Positions 1 through 8,567 are shown, counted from the first letter of the stretch. The stretch is DNA of 42,680 nt from Proteus myxofaciens ATCC 19692 (GCF_001654855.1 NZ_LXEN01000109.1:1-42680); one strand, 5' to 3'. The notes: a model not told the origin generated them from the letters alone. Made by a program: numbers and translations.

Positions 1-949
1 GATGACAAATGAAGGTAATATTTTTTGGTGTAATAACTTAGCGCAACATCTTTTAGGGTTTCGTTGGCCTGATGATAATGGGCAAAATATTTTTAATTTA
101 TTACGTTATCCCGATTTTTTACATTATTTCACTAACGCTCATTTTGATAGGCCGTTAACTCTTTCACTGAATAATGGCTCTATTGTTGAATTTAGAGTGA
201 TGCCATATAGTGCTGACCAACGGTTAATGGTAGCTCGTGATGTGACAGAAAAAAATACACTTGAAAATGCACGACGCGATTTTTTTGCCAATGTTAGCCA
301 TGAACTTAGAACACCTTTAACCGTTATTCAAGGCTATCTTGAGATGATGGAAGACACAACAGCGACAAAACCTAGTGAGCATAAAGCCATTGTCACAATG
401 CAAGAACAAGCAAAACGTATGGATACGTTAGTGACGCAGCTTTTGCAACTTTCGCGTATTGAATCAGCCCCTTATATTGATTTAAATAAGGTTGTCGATG
501 TTCCTAATATTTTAATGTTACTTCAACAAGAAGCGATATCATTAAGCCAAGATCAACATCACATTATTTTTGATATTGATAAACAATGGTTAGTGCGTGG
601 TAATGAAGAGCAATTACGTAGTGCAATGTCGAACTTAGTTTTTAATGCCATCAATCATACGCCAGAAGGTGCTACGATTAAGGTAAGTTGGCAAAAAGTA
701 CCACAAGGTATGCAATTTAAGGTTTCTGATAACGGGCCTGGTATTAGCGCGGAACATTTAACACGGTTGACTGAGCGTTTTTATCGCGTAGATAAAGCAC
801 GTTCTCGTCATACTGGTGGCACTGGGTTAGGGCTTGCGATAGTCAAAAAATCACTTCAACATCACCATTCTCAGCTCAATATCGAAAGTAAGATAGGAAG
901 TGGTTCAACTTTCTCTTTTATTTTGCCTCAAACATTGTTGACAAAATAA
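1..949 (+). CDS. phoR: PhoR phosphate-sensing histidine kinase, 3' part (N-terminus outside window)
   Basis: Inner-membrane sensor kinase that phosphorylates PhoB under phosphate limitation. The frame is open from the first base. The ATG at position 2 is an internal methionine in the PAS-like region, so the real start lies upstream; about 115 residues are missing compared with a usual PhoR of about 430. The visible part has the end of a PAS domain (about residues 1-85 of the fragment), the dimerisation/phosphoacceptor helix with the H-box VSHELRTP (His at fragment residue 100), an N-box [13 protein letters not shown], and G-boxes DNGPGIS and GTGLGLAI of the ATPase domain. The membrane segments are not in the window. 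phoB is expected just upstream. brnQ follows 528 bp downstream, as in E. coli (phoR-brnQ). Identification is by motif order and recalled similarity to E. coli PhoR. Confidence 0.95.
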   Translation, partial: MTNEGNIFWCNNLAQHLLGFRWPDDNGQNIFNLLRYPDFLHYFTNAHFDRPLTLSLNNGSIVEFRVMPYSADQRLMVARDVTEKNTLENARRDFFANVSHELRTPLTVIQGYLEMMEDTTATKPSEHKAIVTMQEQAKRMDTLVTQLLQLSRIESAPYIDLNKVVDVPNILMLLQQEAISLSQDQHHIIFDIDKQWLVRGNEEQLRSAMSNLVFNAINHTPEGATIKVSWQKVPQGMQFKVSDNGPGISAEHLTRLTERFYRVDKARSRHTGGTGLGLAIVKKSLQHHHSQLNIESKIGSGSTFSFILPQTLLTK

Positions 950-1477
950 TAGCGACAGAGAATACAAATAAAAAATAGCAGATAATCATAAATAGATTGT
1001 TTTTCAATCGCTATAGCTTTATGAAAGTATAGAGTTATAGCTTTACTGTTATTAAATGATTTTAATTTGTAATATTAAAAAGATAACGTTAATTAGTATT
1101 AAATTTTAAAATTATTAATTAATCAGAACTTTAAATGAAAATCTGATCTTACGTCTTTGGTGATAAAATAAGCAAATCATATCGGGTATATTCTGTCATA
1201 TCTAACAGTTCTCACTAATCTTAAAAAAGAGTTTAGATAATTATTCTGGTTTTGGGATTAGCTATTGCCTTTTTTCATTATAAAAGTTTTACTTGTACGC
1301 AGTTATCGGCGATTTTTTCTATTTGATACGTAATTGCTCTGTATAAAATGGTTATTTATGAATTTTATTCTAAATAATGATAATTCGAGGCTAAATAGAT
1401 ATTGTTGATTTTATGTTGCGTTAAATATTTATCATTAACGTGAATTAATTTTTTATAACCACTCATTAACAAAACTT
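950..1477. other. AT-rich phoR-brnQ intergenic region, no gene seen
   Basis: 528 bp without a convincing ORF. It must hold the end of the pho transcript and the brnQ promoter. A weak Fur-like sequence, AATAATGATAATT, lies at 1373-1385: two of three hexamers fit and the third does not. An 11-base near-repeat (CTATAGCTTTA, TTATAGCTTTA) occurs around 1010-1045. No U-tailed hairpin was found directly after phoR. Confidence 0.5.
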
Positions 1478-2815
1478 ATGACACATCGATTAACTTCCAG
1501 AGATATTTTGGCACTAGGGCTTATGACTTTTGCTCTGTTTGTTGGAGCAGGCAATATTATATTTCCGCCTATGGTAGGTTTTCAGTCAGGCGAATTCGTT
1601 TGGACTGCAGCAATTGGTTTCCTTGTCACCAGCGTGGGTTTACCTGTACTCACTGTTATCGCTTTAGCGAAAGTCGGCGGTGGTATTGAGGCATTAAGCT
1701 CACCAATAGGGAAAACATTAGGACTTATACTTGCAATTGTCGCTTATCTTGCTGTAGGCCCGCTTTTTGCAGCGCCACGTACAGCAACAGTTTCATTTAA
1801 AGTAGGTATTGCGCCTTTAGTGGGTGATACTGATATGACATTGCTAATCTATAGTATTATTTACTTTGTCATTGTCACGGGGATTTCGCTCTACCCTGGT
1901 AAATTGCTTGATAGTGTTGGCCATATTTTAGCGCCAGTTAAAATTTTAGCATTGGCAATATTGGGTATTGCAGCCGTATTTTGGCCAGCAGGTACATCTA
2001 TTCCTGCTACTCAATCCTATCAAGATATGGCTTTTACTGAAGGCTTCATCAATGGCTATTTAACGATGGATACATTGGGTGCAATGGTCTTTGGGATAGT
2101 TATTGTCAATGCAGCGCGTTCTCGTGGTATCGAAAACTCCTCATTACTGACTCGCTATACAATGTGGGCAGGATTAATTGCGGGTGTATTATTAACGCTT
2201 GTTTATTTGACGCTATTTAAACTAGGTTCAGCAAGTGGAAGCATTATCCCAGGAGCGGAAGATGGGGCTGATATTCTCCATGCTTATGTCCAATATACAT
2301 TTGGTAACTATGGAAGCTTCTTCTTAGCAGTATTGATATTTGTAGCATGCATGGTGACTGCTGTTGGCTTAACATGTGCTTGCGCTGAATTCTTTAGTCG
2401 CTATCTGCCAATTTCTTATCGTAGCTTAGTGTTGGGATTATCTCTTTTTTCTGCTGTGGTATCGAATCTTGGCTTAACTAAGCTAATTGCATTCTCTATT
2501 CCTGTTTTAGTCATGATTTATCCACCGTGTATTGTGATAATTTTAATGAGCTTTACATTGCGTTTATGGAATAATCCTCGTCGTATTATTGCACCAGCGA
2601 TGGCAGTAAGCTTAATTTTTGGTGTTTTTGATGCAATGAAAGCGTCAACGCATTTGAATCATTTATTACCTGAATGGGCTGAGAAATTACCATTAAGTGC
2701 ACAAGGATTAGCGTGGTTAATTCCCGTTATTATCACAATTGTTATTTTTGCTATTTATGACAAAGTAGTGGGTACTAATACCAAGAAATCCACGCATTCA
2801 GAAGTTATGAAATAA
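1478..2815 (+). CDS. brnQ: BrnQ branched-chain amino acid:cation symporter
   Basis: Inner-membrane carrier of the LIVCS family that imports leucine, isoleucine and valine with Na+ or H+. 445 residues, close to the E. coli protein, and hydrophobic throughout with about twelve membrane segments. Typical family stretches are visible: [12 protein letters not shown] near residue 25, [20 protein letters not shown] around residue 90-110, and [10 protein letters not shown] in the second half. The start [14 protein letters not shown] matches the E. coli start MTHQLRSRDIIALG, but no Shine-Dalgarno sequence is visible in the 15 bases upstream (ACTCATTAACAAAACTT), so initiation may be weak or controlled. 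A strong hairpin terminator follows at 2842-2869. In E. coli proY follows brnQ; here it is missing and an accessory locus begins instead. Confidence 0.96.
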   Translation: MTHRLTSRDILALGLMTFALFVGAGNIIFPPMVGFQSGEFVWTAAIGFLVTSVGLPVLTVIALAKVGGGIEALSSPIGKTLGLILAIVAYLAVGPLFAAPRTATVSFKVGIAPLVGDTDMTLLIYSIIYFVIVTGISLYPGKLLDSVGHILAPVKILALAILGIAAVFWPAGTSIPATQSYQDMAFTEGFINGYLTMDTLGAMVFGIVIVNAARSRGIENSSLLTRYTMWAGLIAGVLLTLVYLTLFKLGSASGSIIPGAEDGADILHAYVQYTFGNYGSFFLAVLIFVACMVTAVGLTCACAEFFSRYLPISYRSLVLGLSLFSAVVSNLGLTKLIAFSIPVLVMIYPPCIVIILMSFTLRLWNNPRRIIAPAMAVSLIFGVFDAMKASTHLNHLLPEWAEKLPLSAQGLAWLIPVIITIVIFAIYDKVVGTNTKKSTHSEVMK

Positions 2816-2841
2816 CGAATTTATTGCTTGAATATCAATAT

Positions 2842-2869
2842 AAAAAGGGAAACAAGTGTTTCCCTTTTT
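2842..2869 (+). terminator. Intrinsic terminator after brnQ
   Basis: Perfect 12-bp stem AAAAAGGGAAAC / GTTTCCCTTTTT with an AAGT loop and T-run. The A-run on the other side could let it act on minus-strand transcripts too. Confidence 0.9.
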
Positions 2870-2885
2870 TGTTAAATCATTAAGG

Positions 2886-3002
2886 CTACAGTAGATGACT
2901 ATTCTCTTTTAACCGACTTGCTAAGGTTTTTTCAATGTCTGATTTGATAGTTGTTGATACGCCATATTCTTTGGCTAATTTTTGTATTGGCTTAAAATCC
3001 AC
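2886..3002 (-). pseudogene. Probable C-terminal remnant of a HipA-family toxin gene
   Basis: A minus-strand reading frame of 38 codons beginning at a GTG that overlaps the last codons of the HipB-like gene and ending in TAG. The peptide begins VDFKPIQKLAKEYGVSTT and ends LASRLKENSHLL. A short basic helical tail of this kind is what I would expect at the end of HipA-type kinases, and HipA genes normally follow directly after a HipB-type repressor in the same orientation. Everything else of a HipA protein (about 400 residues) is missing. The simplest reading is an internal deletion that joined the hipB 3' end to the hipA 3' end. I cannot confirm homology without a profile search; a chance ORF is the alternative. 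Confidence 0.45.
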
Positions 3003-3285
3003 CTTTTAGTACCTCTTCAATTGTTCTTGGCATTCTAGGTTTATTGACCTTTTTAGGATCGACAACATCAAAGAGTCTATTTAAATCATCTAAACACTGC
3101 CAAAGTAATAATAATTGTCTTAAGGATATTTTGCCGTGTAGTTCGAATTTTTTTATTGTCGATGCGGGTACAGTACTGCGATGTGCAAGCTCATCTCGTG
3201 ACCATTTCACTTTTTCTCGTTGTTGACGAAGGTGAGCTGCAAAAGCGCGACTGACATCTAAATCAGTTAATAGAGATAATTTCAT
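2992..3285 (-). CDS. HipB-like XRE-family helix-turn-helix repressor (orphan antitoxin)
   Basis: DNA-binding protein of 97 residues. The start at 3285 (MKLSLLTDLDVSRAFAAHLR) is chosen because GGGGTG lies just upstream; a longer frame reaching 3408 would run through the operator and has no such signal. The helix-turn-helix is at about residues 12-60: RQQREKVKWSRDELAHRSTV followed by PASTIKKFE, the recognition helix, then LRQLLLLWQCLDDLNRLFDVV. This architecture is typical of antitoxin-type regulators encoded in front of hipA-like toxins. The C-terminus stops abruptly after PRTIEEVLKGGF, whereas such proteins usually continue with a basic tail, which fits a deletion fusing hipB to the hipA remnant downstream. 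Two operator-like palindromes lie directly upstream of the start, so autorepression is likely. Function in the absence of a toxin is unknown. Confidence 0.75.
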   Translation of the reverse strand: MKLSLLTDLDVSRAFAAHLRQQREKVKWSRDELAHRSTVPASTIKKFELHGKISLRQLLLLWQCLDDLNRLFDVVDPKKVNKPRMPRTIEEVLKGGF

Positions 3286-3298
3286 ACACACCCCAAAA

Positions 3299-3355
3299 AG
3301 ACACCATAATGTCCAATTATAGCAAAAAAATGCCATTTTGGACATTATGGTGTCT
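3299..3355 (-). promoter_or_regulatory. Twin operator upstream of hipB-like gene
   Basis: AGACACCATAATGTCCA (3299-3315) and its exact reverse complement TGGACATTATGGTGTCT (3339-3355); pairing extends one further base inward. Each arm is itself a quasi-palindrome of the form GACA-yyATrr-TGTC, so these are probably two operator sites with centres 41 bp apart, about four helical turns. The first is 14 bp upstream of the hipB-like start codon. Confidence 0.8.
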
Positions 3356-3388
3356 GTTTTTTTAAATGGAGTATCTGCTTTTTTATTT

Positions 3389-3423
3389 AAAAAAGAGGAT
3401 TTATTCATTGAAAATAAATCCTC
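3389..3423 (-). terminator. Intrinsic terminator of ggt
   Basis: On the minus strand a perfect 11-bp stem GAGGATTTATT / AATAAATCCTC with a 7-base loop, followed by six T. It lies directly after the ggt stop codon and separates ggt from the hipB-like gene on the same strand. Confidence 0.92.
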
Positions 3424-3437
3424 CTAATTTTTATCGC

Positions 3438-5198
3438 TTAATAGCCTGATGCTTTACCCGCAGGGCGACGCGCATCATTAGCACCATAGAGATAACCTTC
3501 ACGAATAATGCCAGAAACAGCAGAATCATTGCCTGATGTTGCTGATATCACACCTTCTTCACCAGGTAGTGCAACCATAATGAGCTCAGCAGCACCCCAA
3601 GGTGTTTGTTCTACCATTTTATAACCCATTGCTGAGAGCTTATCTAATGTGTCTTTAGATAAGCCTCGTTGTTCATAATAAACCTCATCAGGTAACCATT
3701 GATGATGAATTCTTGGGCTATTAACGGCTTCTTGTGGTGGCATACCAAACTCAATAATATTAAGCGCCGTTTGTAATGTGATGGAAATAATACGAGAACC
3801 TCCAGGTGAACCTAGAATAAGGAAAGGTTTTCCATCTTTTGTTACAAGTGTTGGGCTCATTGATGAAAGGGGACGTTTTGATGGTGCAATACTGTTTCTT
3901 TCTCCTTGAACTAAACCATAGAGATTTTTTTCACCCACTTTTGTTGTGAAATCATCCATCTCATTATTAAGGAAAAAACCAGTACCTGGCGCAATAACAA
4001 CAGCACCAAAGCGACCGTTTATCGTATAAGTTGTTGAAACTGCATTGCCGTCTTTATCAACAACAGAATAATGTGTTGTTTCAGGGCTTTCATGAGGCGC
4101 TTTACCAGGCTGAACATTTGCTGATGGCGTCGCTTTATCTACATTGATTTGTTGGCGTATTGCACCAGCATATTCTTTACTGAGTAATTTATCGGTTGGG
4201 TTTTTAATAAATTCAGGATCGCCTAAAAAGGTATTCCTATCCATATAAGCATGTCGCATCGCTTCTGTTAATGTATGTACATATTGCGCTGAATTAAACC
4301 CCATCGATTTAAGATCGTAACCTTCTAAGATATTAAGAGTCTCGCAAATAGTCACACCGCCTGAGCTTGGAGGTGGTGCTGAAATAAATTCATAACCTCG
4401 ATAGCTACAGCTAATTGGTTTTGTTTCTGTAATGGTGTAGTTTTCAAAATCTTTTTTTGTCAGAGAACCATGATGTTGTTTTGATGCTGCTTCGACTTTC
4501 TCTGCAATTTCACCGTGATAAAAAACATCAGGTCCTTCTTTAGCTATAGCATCAAGAGTATTTGCTAAATCTGTTTGAATTAATCTATCACCGGGTTGCC
4601 ATGCTGAGCCATCAGGTTTTAAGAAAATTTTTGCTGTTTGAGGATCTTGTTTAAAACGTTCAGTTGATGTTTCTAATACATCAGTATCTGCTCGCGTTAA
4701 AATATAGCCGTCTCTCGCTAATTTAATCGCAGGTGCCATGACTTCTTGGCGTGAAAGAGTACCATATTTTTCTAATGCTGCATCAAGGCCTTTCACTGTA
4801 CCTGGCACACCTGATGCTAAATAGCCGTATAAGCTCGCATTTTTAATTAAATTTCCTTCTTTATCCAAATACATATCTTTAGATGCAATGGCTGGTGCTG
4901 TTTCTCTAAAGTTAATAAAGGTATTTGTGCCATCAGCAAGGTGAATTGTCATAAAACCACCGCCACCAATATTACCACAACAGGCATTAACAACAGCTTG
5001 TGCATAGCCTACAGCAACAGCAGCATCAATAGCATTGCCACCTTTTTCTAGGATATCTCGACCAACATCAGAGGCTAGATGTTGTGAAGAAACAACCATG
5101 CCTTGGTGAGCTTCAACAGCAGGTTCATAAGCGGCATAAAGCATGGGTGAGAAAAGCGATGTGAGTATAAGCAAGTGTGTCTTTTTTATAGTAATCAT
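3438..5198 (-). CDS. ggt: Gamma-glutamyltranspeptidase precursor
   Basis: Periplasmic Ntn-hydrolase that transfers or hydrolyses the gamma-glutamyl group of glutathione and related compounds. 586 residues, the usual family length. An N-terminal signal peptide (MITIKK, then a hydrophobic stretch ending MLYAAYEP) directs export. The large subunit covers about residues 25-373. Autoprocessing is predicted before the nucleophile Thr374 at the start of TTHYSVVDKDGNAVSTTY, giving the small subunit. Substrate-pocket motifs are present: PLSSMSP and GSPGGSRI. The start has GGAGATATA upstream. It is transcribed alone, with its own terminator and an AT-rich 5' region. In Proteus, GGT activity is a recognised diagnostic enzyme; that is general knowledge and not read from this sequence. 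The position between brnQ and a peroxiredoxin gene is not that of E. coli ggt. Confidence 0.96.
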   Translation of the reverse strand: MITIKKTHLLILTSLFSPMLYAAYEPAVEAHQGMVVSSQHLASDVGRDILEKGGNAIDAAVAVGYAQAVVNACCGNIGGGGFMTIHLADGTNTFINFRETAPAIASKDMYLDKEGNLIKNASLYGYLASGVPGTVKGLDAALEKYGTLSRQEVMAPAIKLARDGYILTRADTDVLETSTERFKQDPQTAKIFLKPDGSAWQPGDRLIQTDLANTLDAIAKEGPDVFYHGEIAEKVEAASKQHHGSLTKKDFENYTITETKPISCSYRGYEFISAPPPSSGGVTICETLNILEGYDLKSMGFNSAQYVHTLTEAMRHAYMDRNTFLGDPEFIKNPTDKLLSKEYAGAIRQQINVDKATPSANVQPGKAPHESPETTHYSVVDKDGNAVSTTYTINGRFGAVVIAPGTGFFLNNEMDDFTTKVGEKNLYGLVQGERNSIAPSKRPLSSMSPTLVTKDGKPFLILGSPGGSRIISITLQTALNIIEFGMPPQEAVNSPRIHHQWLPDEVYYEQRGLSKDTLDKLSAMGYKMVEQTPWGAAELIMVALPGEEGVISATSGNDSAVSGIIREGYLYGANDARRPAGKASGY

Positions 5199-5986
5199 TA
5201 TATCTCCATTAATTACAGTAAGTTATAAGTAATAAGTAGTTATGGGATTGATAGTGAATGCTTATTTAGTAGGAAATATACGTAAGTATTAGTATTAATT
5301 TATAATCACGTAATTAGAAGTATAGAAGGGGATTATTTATAATGAGAATCTTATAAATAGAATAATGAGAAAATAATTTTAATAGAAAGTAATACGAAAG
5401 TAAGTATTATAAATTAAGTAAAAAAGGAATAAATAAGTGGTAAAATGGGAAAACAGGAGCAAAACATACTTTCTCCTGTTTAGTGTAAGTTAATAGTTAA
5501 ACTATATTAATAAATACAGTGGATACAATATAGGTATTAACTCTAATACTAAGAGGTTAACTACTCTAACTAATTTGCAAAGAATATTGAATTTATGGAA
5601 AGGGTATTAATTTTCCTAAAAATGATGGCTCCTTCATAACATGTATACCATTGAGTATAACTACCAGCTATATATTCTGCTGTATTATCCAGTTAATGAT
5701 TATTTAGTGACTTACTGGAATAAAATAAAATATTATCCAAGGCTATTATTTCACCTAAAACATAATTTATTTTTAAGACTTATTTTTATAGATAGATCAT
5801 TAAAAAATTATGAGTAATTTTTTCAATATAACGTGAATTAATGAATACCTATTATTTAAATAAATGGAAATTTAATTTATTATATCTTATGTCATAAACG
5901 ATAATTAAATATAGTAAATATTATAATGAAGTTTAAATAATTTCTATTATATTTTCATTTAACCATATTAATATAATTTTTTTGTA
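5199..5986. other. Very AT-rich intergenic region between ggt and MrpJ-like gene
   Basis: 788 bp with no gene I can support. A perfect 9-bp inverted repeat AAACAGGAG / CTCCTGTTT (5451-5459 and 5473-5481) has no strong T-run on either side. On the minus strand around 5575-5700 an open stretch of about 40 codons reads like protein (for example AEYIAGSYTQWYTCYEGAII) and is preceded in frame, after one stop, by another open stretch of about 27 codons. It could be a decayed gene but could equally be chance. Confidence 0.4.
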
Positions 5987-6256
5987 TTATTGATTATTTT
6001 TATTTTTATTTTTAATTAGCCACTTTTCAATATTCCTAAACAATTCAATAGTATTAATATTTAATATTTCTGAGAGTTTTATCATTAATTCTATTGTGAA
6101 TGGAGTATTACCATTCTCATAGCGAGAAATTTGTTGTTGGCTTAAATTTAGCATCGTGCCTAGTTGTTTACCTGATATTTTTTTCAATTTTCTGTTTCTT
6201 TTAAAGTAGGAACCAATAAATAAGTTTAAGCTATCTTCAATATTAATGTTTTTCAT
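5987..6256 (-). CDS. MrpJ-like XRE-family regulator (orphan)
   Basis: Small DNA-binding protein of 89 residues with a single XRE helix-turn-helix at about residues 15-70: RNRKLKKISGKQLGTMLN, then LSQQQISRYENG (turn and recognition helix), then TIELMIKLSEILNINTIELF. The SQQQxSRYE signature is the hallmark of the Proteus MrpJ family, which sits at the ends of fimbrial operons and represses flagellar genes. No fimbrial gene is near this copy. The C-terminus is lysine/asparagine-rich (IKNKNKNNQ). Codon use is extremely AT-rich and the flanks are long AT-rich gene-free stretches, which suggests acquired or silenced DNA. Assignment to the MrpJ family rests on the motif alone; a general XRE regulator is the alternative. 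Confidence 0.7.
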   Translation of the reverse strand: MKNINIEDSLNLFIGSYFKRNRKLKKISGKQLGTMLNLSQQQISRYENGNTPFTIELMIKLSEILNINTIELFRNIEKWLIKNKNKNNQ

Positions 6257-6881
6257 AATTAGTATTGCCTTTTATTGATAAGAACTTGTTTTAATAGTGA
6301 ATAGAGTATATTTGCTTTTTATTATTGTAAAAGTGTTTTAAACCATTTATTTGTTTTTTTTAATATTTTAAAACCATCAATGATTGTTTTTTTATTTTTT
6401 TTACTATTATTGAGTGTAAGGGTAATAAGTGAAATGAATTTATTTTAATTAATAATTATTTGATTTTTATATATAATAAATTGTTTTTTTCATTAAGATT
6501 GAAAATATCATTAATATAGAAATGATAAAGGTGTTGTTATTTTATTTTAAGAAAATTAAATGGTAACAATATATTAATGGAGGTAAGGAAGTATTACTTT
6601 TACATGATGGGATAATGATTTTAATCATTTATTTTATAAGTTTTAAAATCGCATTAAAATGAAAATTGATATTTAACGATTTTTTTTTAATAATTTTTTA
6701 ATAAATTTAAACAAAAATGATTTATATCATAAAAAAGTGAAAAATAAATATCTTTTTTTTAAGGGTTTATTCGATAGAATCATAAAATTTCATAATGATA
6801 ATTAAAAAGTATTATTGTTTTTATAAATCTATCGTATAAAAAGACTGCAAACTTATATGAGCAGATTACTAAAAAAGGAAT
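6257..6881. other. AT-rich gene-free region upstream of MrpJ-like gene
   Basis: About 625 bp of extreme AT content with many A and T tracts and no ORF that looks coding. It must contain the promoter of the MrpJ-like gene. Tract-rich DNA of this kind is a typical target for H-NS-type silencing; that is an inference from composition. Confidence 0.45.
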
Positions 6882-6906
6882 AAAAAAACCCCATAAAATG
6901 GGGTTT
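6882..6906 (-). terminator. Intrinsic terminator of the peroxiredoxin gene
   Basis: On the minus strand AAACCCCAT / ATGGGGTTT (6886-6894 and 6898-6906) with a 3-base loop and seven T, 40 bp after the peroxiredoxin stop codon. Confidence 0.9.
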
Positions 6907-6946
6907 AGAAAAATCTTTGATACAGTACATCAGAGGTAAATTATAA

Positions 6947-7549
6947 TTACAGTTTACCTGAGTTCGCTTTTAGGTATTTAGCAACTCCATCAGGAGATGC
7001 ACCCATGCCTTCTTGGCCTTTTTCCCATTGTGCAGGGCAGACTTCACCGTGCTCTTCGTGGAATTGTAATGCATCAACAGTGCGGATCATTTCATCAATA
7101 TTACGACCTAATGGTAGATCGTTAACAACTTGGTGACGAACAATACCTTCTTTATCAATTAAGAAAGAACCACGTAATGCAACACCTGCTTCTGGGTGTT
7201 CAATACCGTATGCTTTAATAATGTCATGTTTGATATCTGCAACCATTGGGTATTTCACTTCACCAATACCGCCATCATCAATCGCTGTTTTACGCCATGC
7301 GTTATGAACAAATTCTGAGTCCATAGAAACACCGATAATTTCAACACCGCGTTTTTGGAATTCTTCAAAACGATGATCAAATGCAATCAGCTCTGATGGG
7401 CAAACAAAAGTAAAGTCCATTGGCCAGAAGAAAATAACGGCAGGTTTACCTTTGATAAATGAATGTAGATTAAAATCATTAACAATTTCACCTGTACCTA
7501 AAACAGCTGATGCGGTGAAATCTGGGGCTTTACGAGTAACCAAAACCAT
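6947..7549 (-). CDS. 2-Cys peroxiredoxin (AhpC/TsaA type)
   Basis: Cytosolic thiol peroxidase that reduces hydrogen peroxide, organic peroxides and peroxynitrite. 200 residues. The peroxidatic cysteine Cys50 lies in FTFVCPSE and the resolving cysteine Cys171 in HGEVCPAQW, so this is a typical 2-Cys enzyme. GGIG is present in mid-protein, but no clear C-terminal YF motif follows (the end reads KYLKANSGKL), so the sensitive-type signature is incomplete. No ahpF reductase gene is adjacent, so reduction probably depends on thioredoxin or on AhpF encoded elsewhere. It is monocistronic with its own terminator. An OxyR-like motif and a dyad lie about 105-130 bp upstream. Family databases would call it AhpC or TsaA; the symbol is left open because both names are used. 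Confidence 0.93.
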   Translation of the reverse strand: MVLVTRKAPDFTASAVLGTGEIVNDFNLHSFIKGKPAVIFFWPMDFTFVCPSELIAFDHRFEEFQKRGVEIIGVSMDSEFVHNAWRKTAIDDGGIGEVKYPMVADIKHDIIKAYGIEHPEAGVALRGSFLIDKEGIVRHQVVNDLPLGRNIDEMIRTVDALQFHEEHGEVCPAQWEKGQEGMGASPDGVAKYLKANSGKL

Positions 7550-7652
7550 AATGTACTCCTGTAGATTGAAAGAGTTGTGGGTGTCTATACCCTGTTTTTA
7601 AATGTTGAATACAGCATAAATAATCAATTGCTATTGATAAAGTTAAACAGAG

Positions 7653-7678
7653 CAATCTATTCAATAGATTGTGGCTAT
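7653..7678 (-). promoter_or_regulatory. Dyad and OxyR-like half site upstream of the peroxiredoxin gene
   Basis: A perfect 9-bp inverted repeat CAATCTATT-C-AATAGATTG (7653-7671) overlaps ATAG-N7-CTAT (7664-7678), which is the half of the OxyR consensus ATAG-N7-CTAT-N7-ATAG-N7-CTAT. The flanking tetranucleotides do not fit well, so full OxyR binding is uncertain. Confidence 0.35.
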
Positions 7679-7873
7679 CAGAAAAATCAATATAAAAAAC
7701 AGTAAAATAAGATTATTTATGATGCCTTATCACATTCCATATTCTAATCAACTTTAGAAATGAATACTATGCTTGTTAATAAATTGTGGCTAATTTAGTA
7801 CTAAAACTATATTTTTATTTTATTAATATAAACAGTTTATCTTGTCAGTATGACATCAGAATGAATGAGTATA

Positions 7874-8461
7874 TCAATCATGAAGCTGATGATGTTGTGC
7901 ACGATTTAATAATTCTGGATAAAAGTGCCAAAAAATATGGCTTAACTCGTCATAGTGAGTTTCAAGGGTAATATAAGAACCTTCAAGCGCACTGAGTCTT
8001 GGACGTCTTCTTGCCATCGCTTTTAATGTTTGAGCTATATAAGCCTTATCAGCGTATCGAATTAACCAAGATTGTGACCATAAATATTCGTTGAGTTCTT
8101 GAAACTTCTCAGGTGTTTGCCATAAATCAGGTTCAATAATGTTTCGAGTCTTTGTGACAAAGTCAGTTAAAGGTATGTTGGGCTCGAATTTAGACCAATT
8201 TAATGAAAGAAAGTGATCCCAAAACACATCTAAGGTAATTGGAGCAACACGTCGATATTGCTCAGGAAATAATAAACGTGCTTCTTTAACCAGAGGGTGA
8301 GTATCGGTAAGTACATCAATGCGTCGATGCATACGAATACCATCCACAATGATATCAGAGTAACGAGAGTGAGGATCACCTTTGACGTAATCCGCCATCA
8401 TGTTGCCTAATATTGAGCTTTTCGCTCTAAAGGCGAGGTGTAAGTGAGCAAGATAATTCAT
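7874..8461 (-). CDS. acpH: AcpH acyl carrier protein phosphodiesterase
   Basis: Hydrolyses the 4'-phosphopantetheine arm from holo-acyl carrier protein, giving apo-ACP; cytosolic. 195 residues from the start at 8461, which matches the E. coli start (MNYLAHLHLA against MNFLAHLHLA); an upstream ATG at 8515 would add 18 unrelated residues. The HD-like metal-binding family pattern is visible: LAHLHLA at the N-terminus, GNMMADYVKGDP near residue 20, HRRIDVLTD near residue 45, and ITLDVFWDHFLS near residue 75. It is divergent from queA across about 106 bp, as in E. coli. Confidence 0.94.
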   Translation of the reverse strand: MNYLAHLHLAFRAKSSILGNMMADYVKGDPHSRYSDIIVDGIRMHRRIDVLTDTHPLVKEARLLFPEQYRRVAPITLDVFWDHFLSLNWSKFEPNIPLTDFVTKTRNIIEPDLWQTPEKFQELNEYLWSQSWLIRYADKAYIAQTLKAMARRRPRLSALEGSYITLETHYDELSHIFWHFYPELLNRAQHHQLHD

Positions 8462-8567
8462 GCTGTTATCATACCTCTTTTTGAATAAAAAAGGGCTTCT
8501 TTGTTGCACTGACAAGCTGGCAGCACTAGACTAGTCCGCCTGTTTTTTATGAAAGTAGTCTTTAATT

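Noticed and set aside
1373-1385. Fur box upstream of brnQ
   Set aside because: Only two of three hexamers fit; such AATAATGATAAT runs are frequent in AT-rich DNA.
3044-3226. Plus-strand ORF of 60 codons opposite the HipB-like gene
   Set aside because: It is the complement of a clear helix-turn-helix gene, has low-complexity Ser/Cys content and no ribosome binding site.
3286-3408. N-terminal extension of the HipB-like protein by 41 residues
   Set aside because: It would translate the operator palindrome and the ggt terminator; the internal ATG at 3285 has GGGGTG upstream and a conserved-looking start.
7786-7971. Plus-strand ORF of 61 codons at the acpH 3' end
   Set aside because: It overlaps acpH antisense and has no similarity or binding site that I can see.
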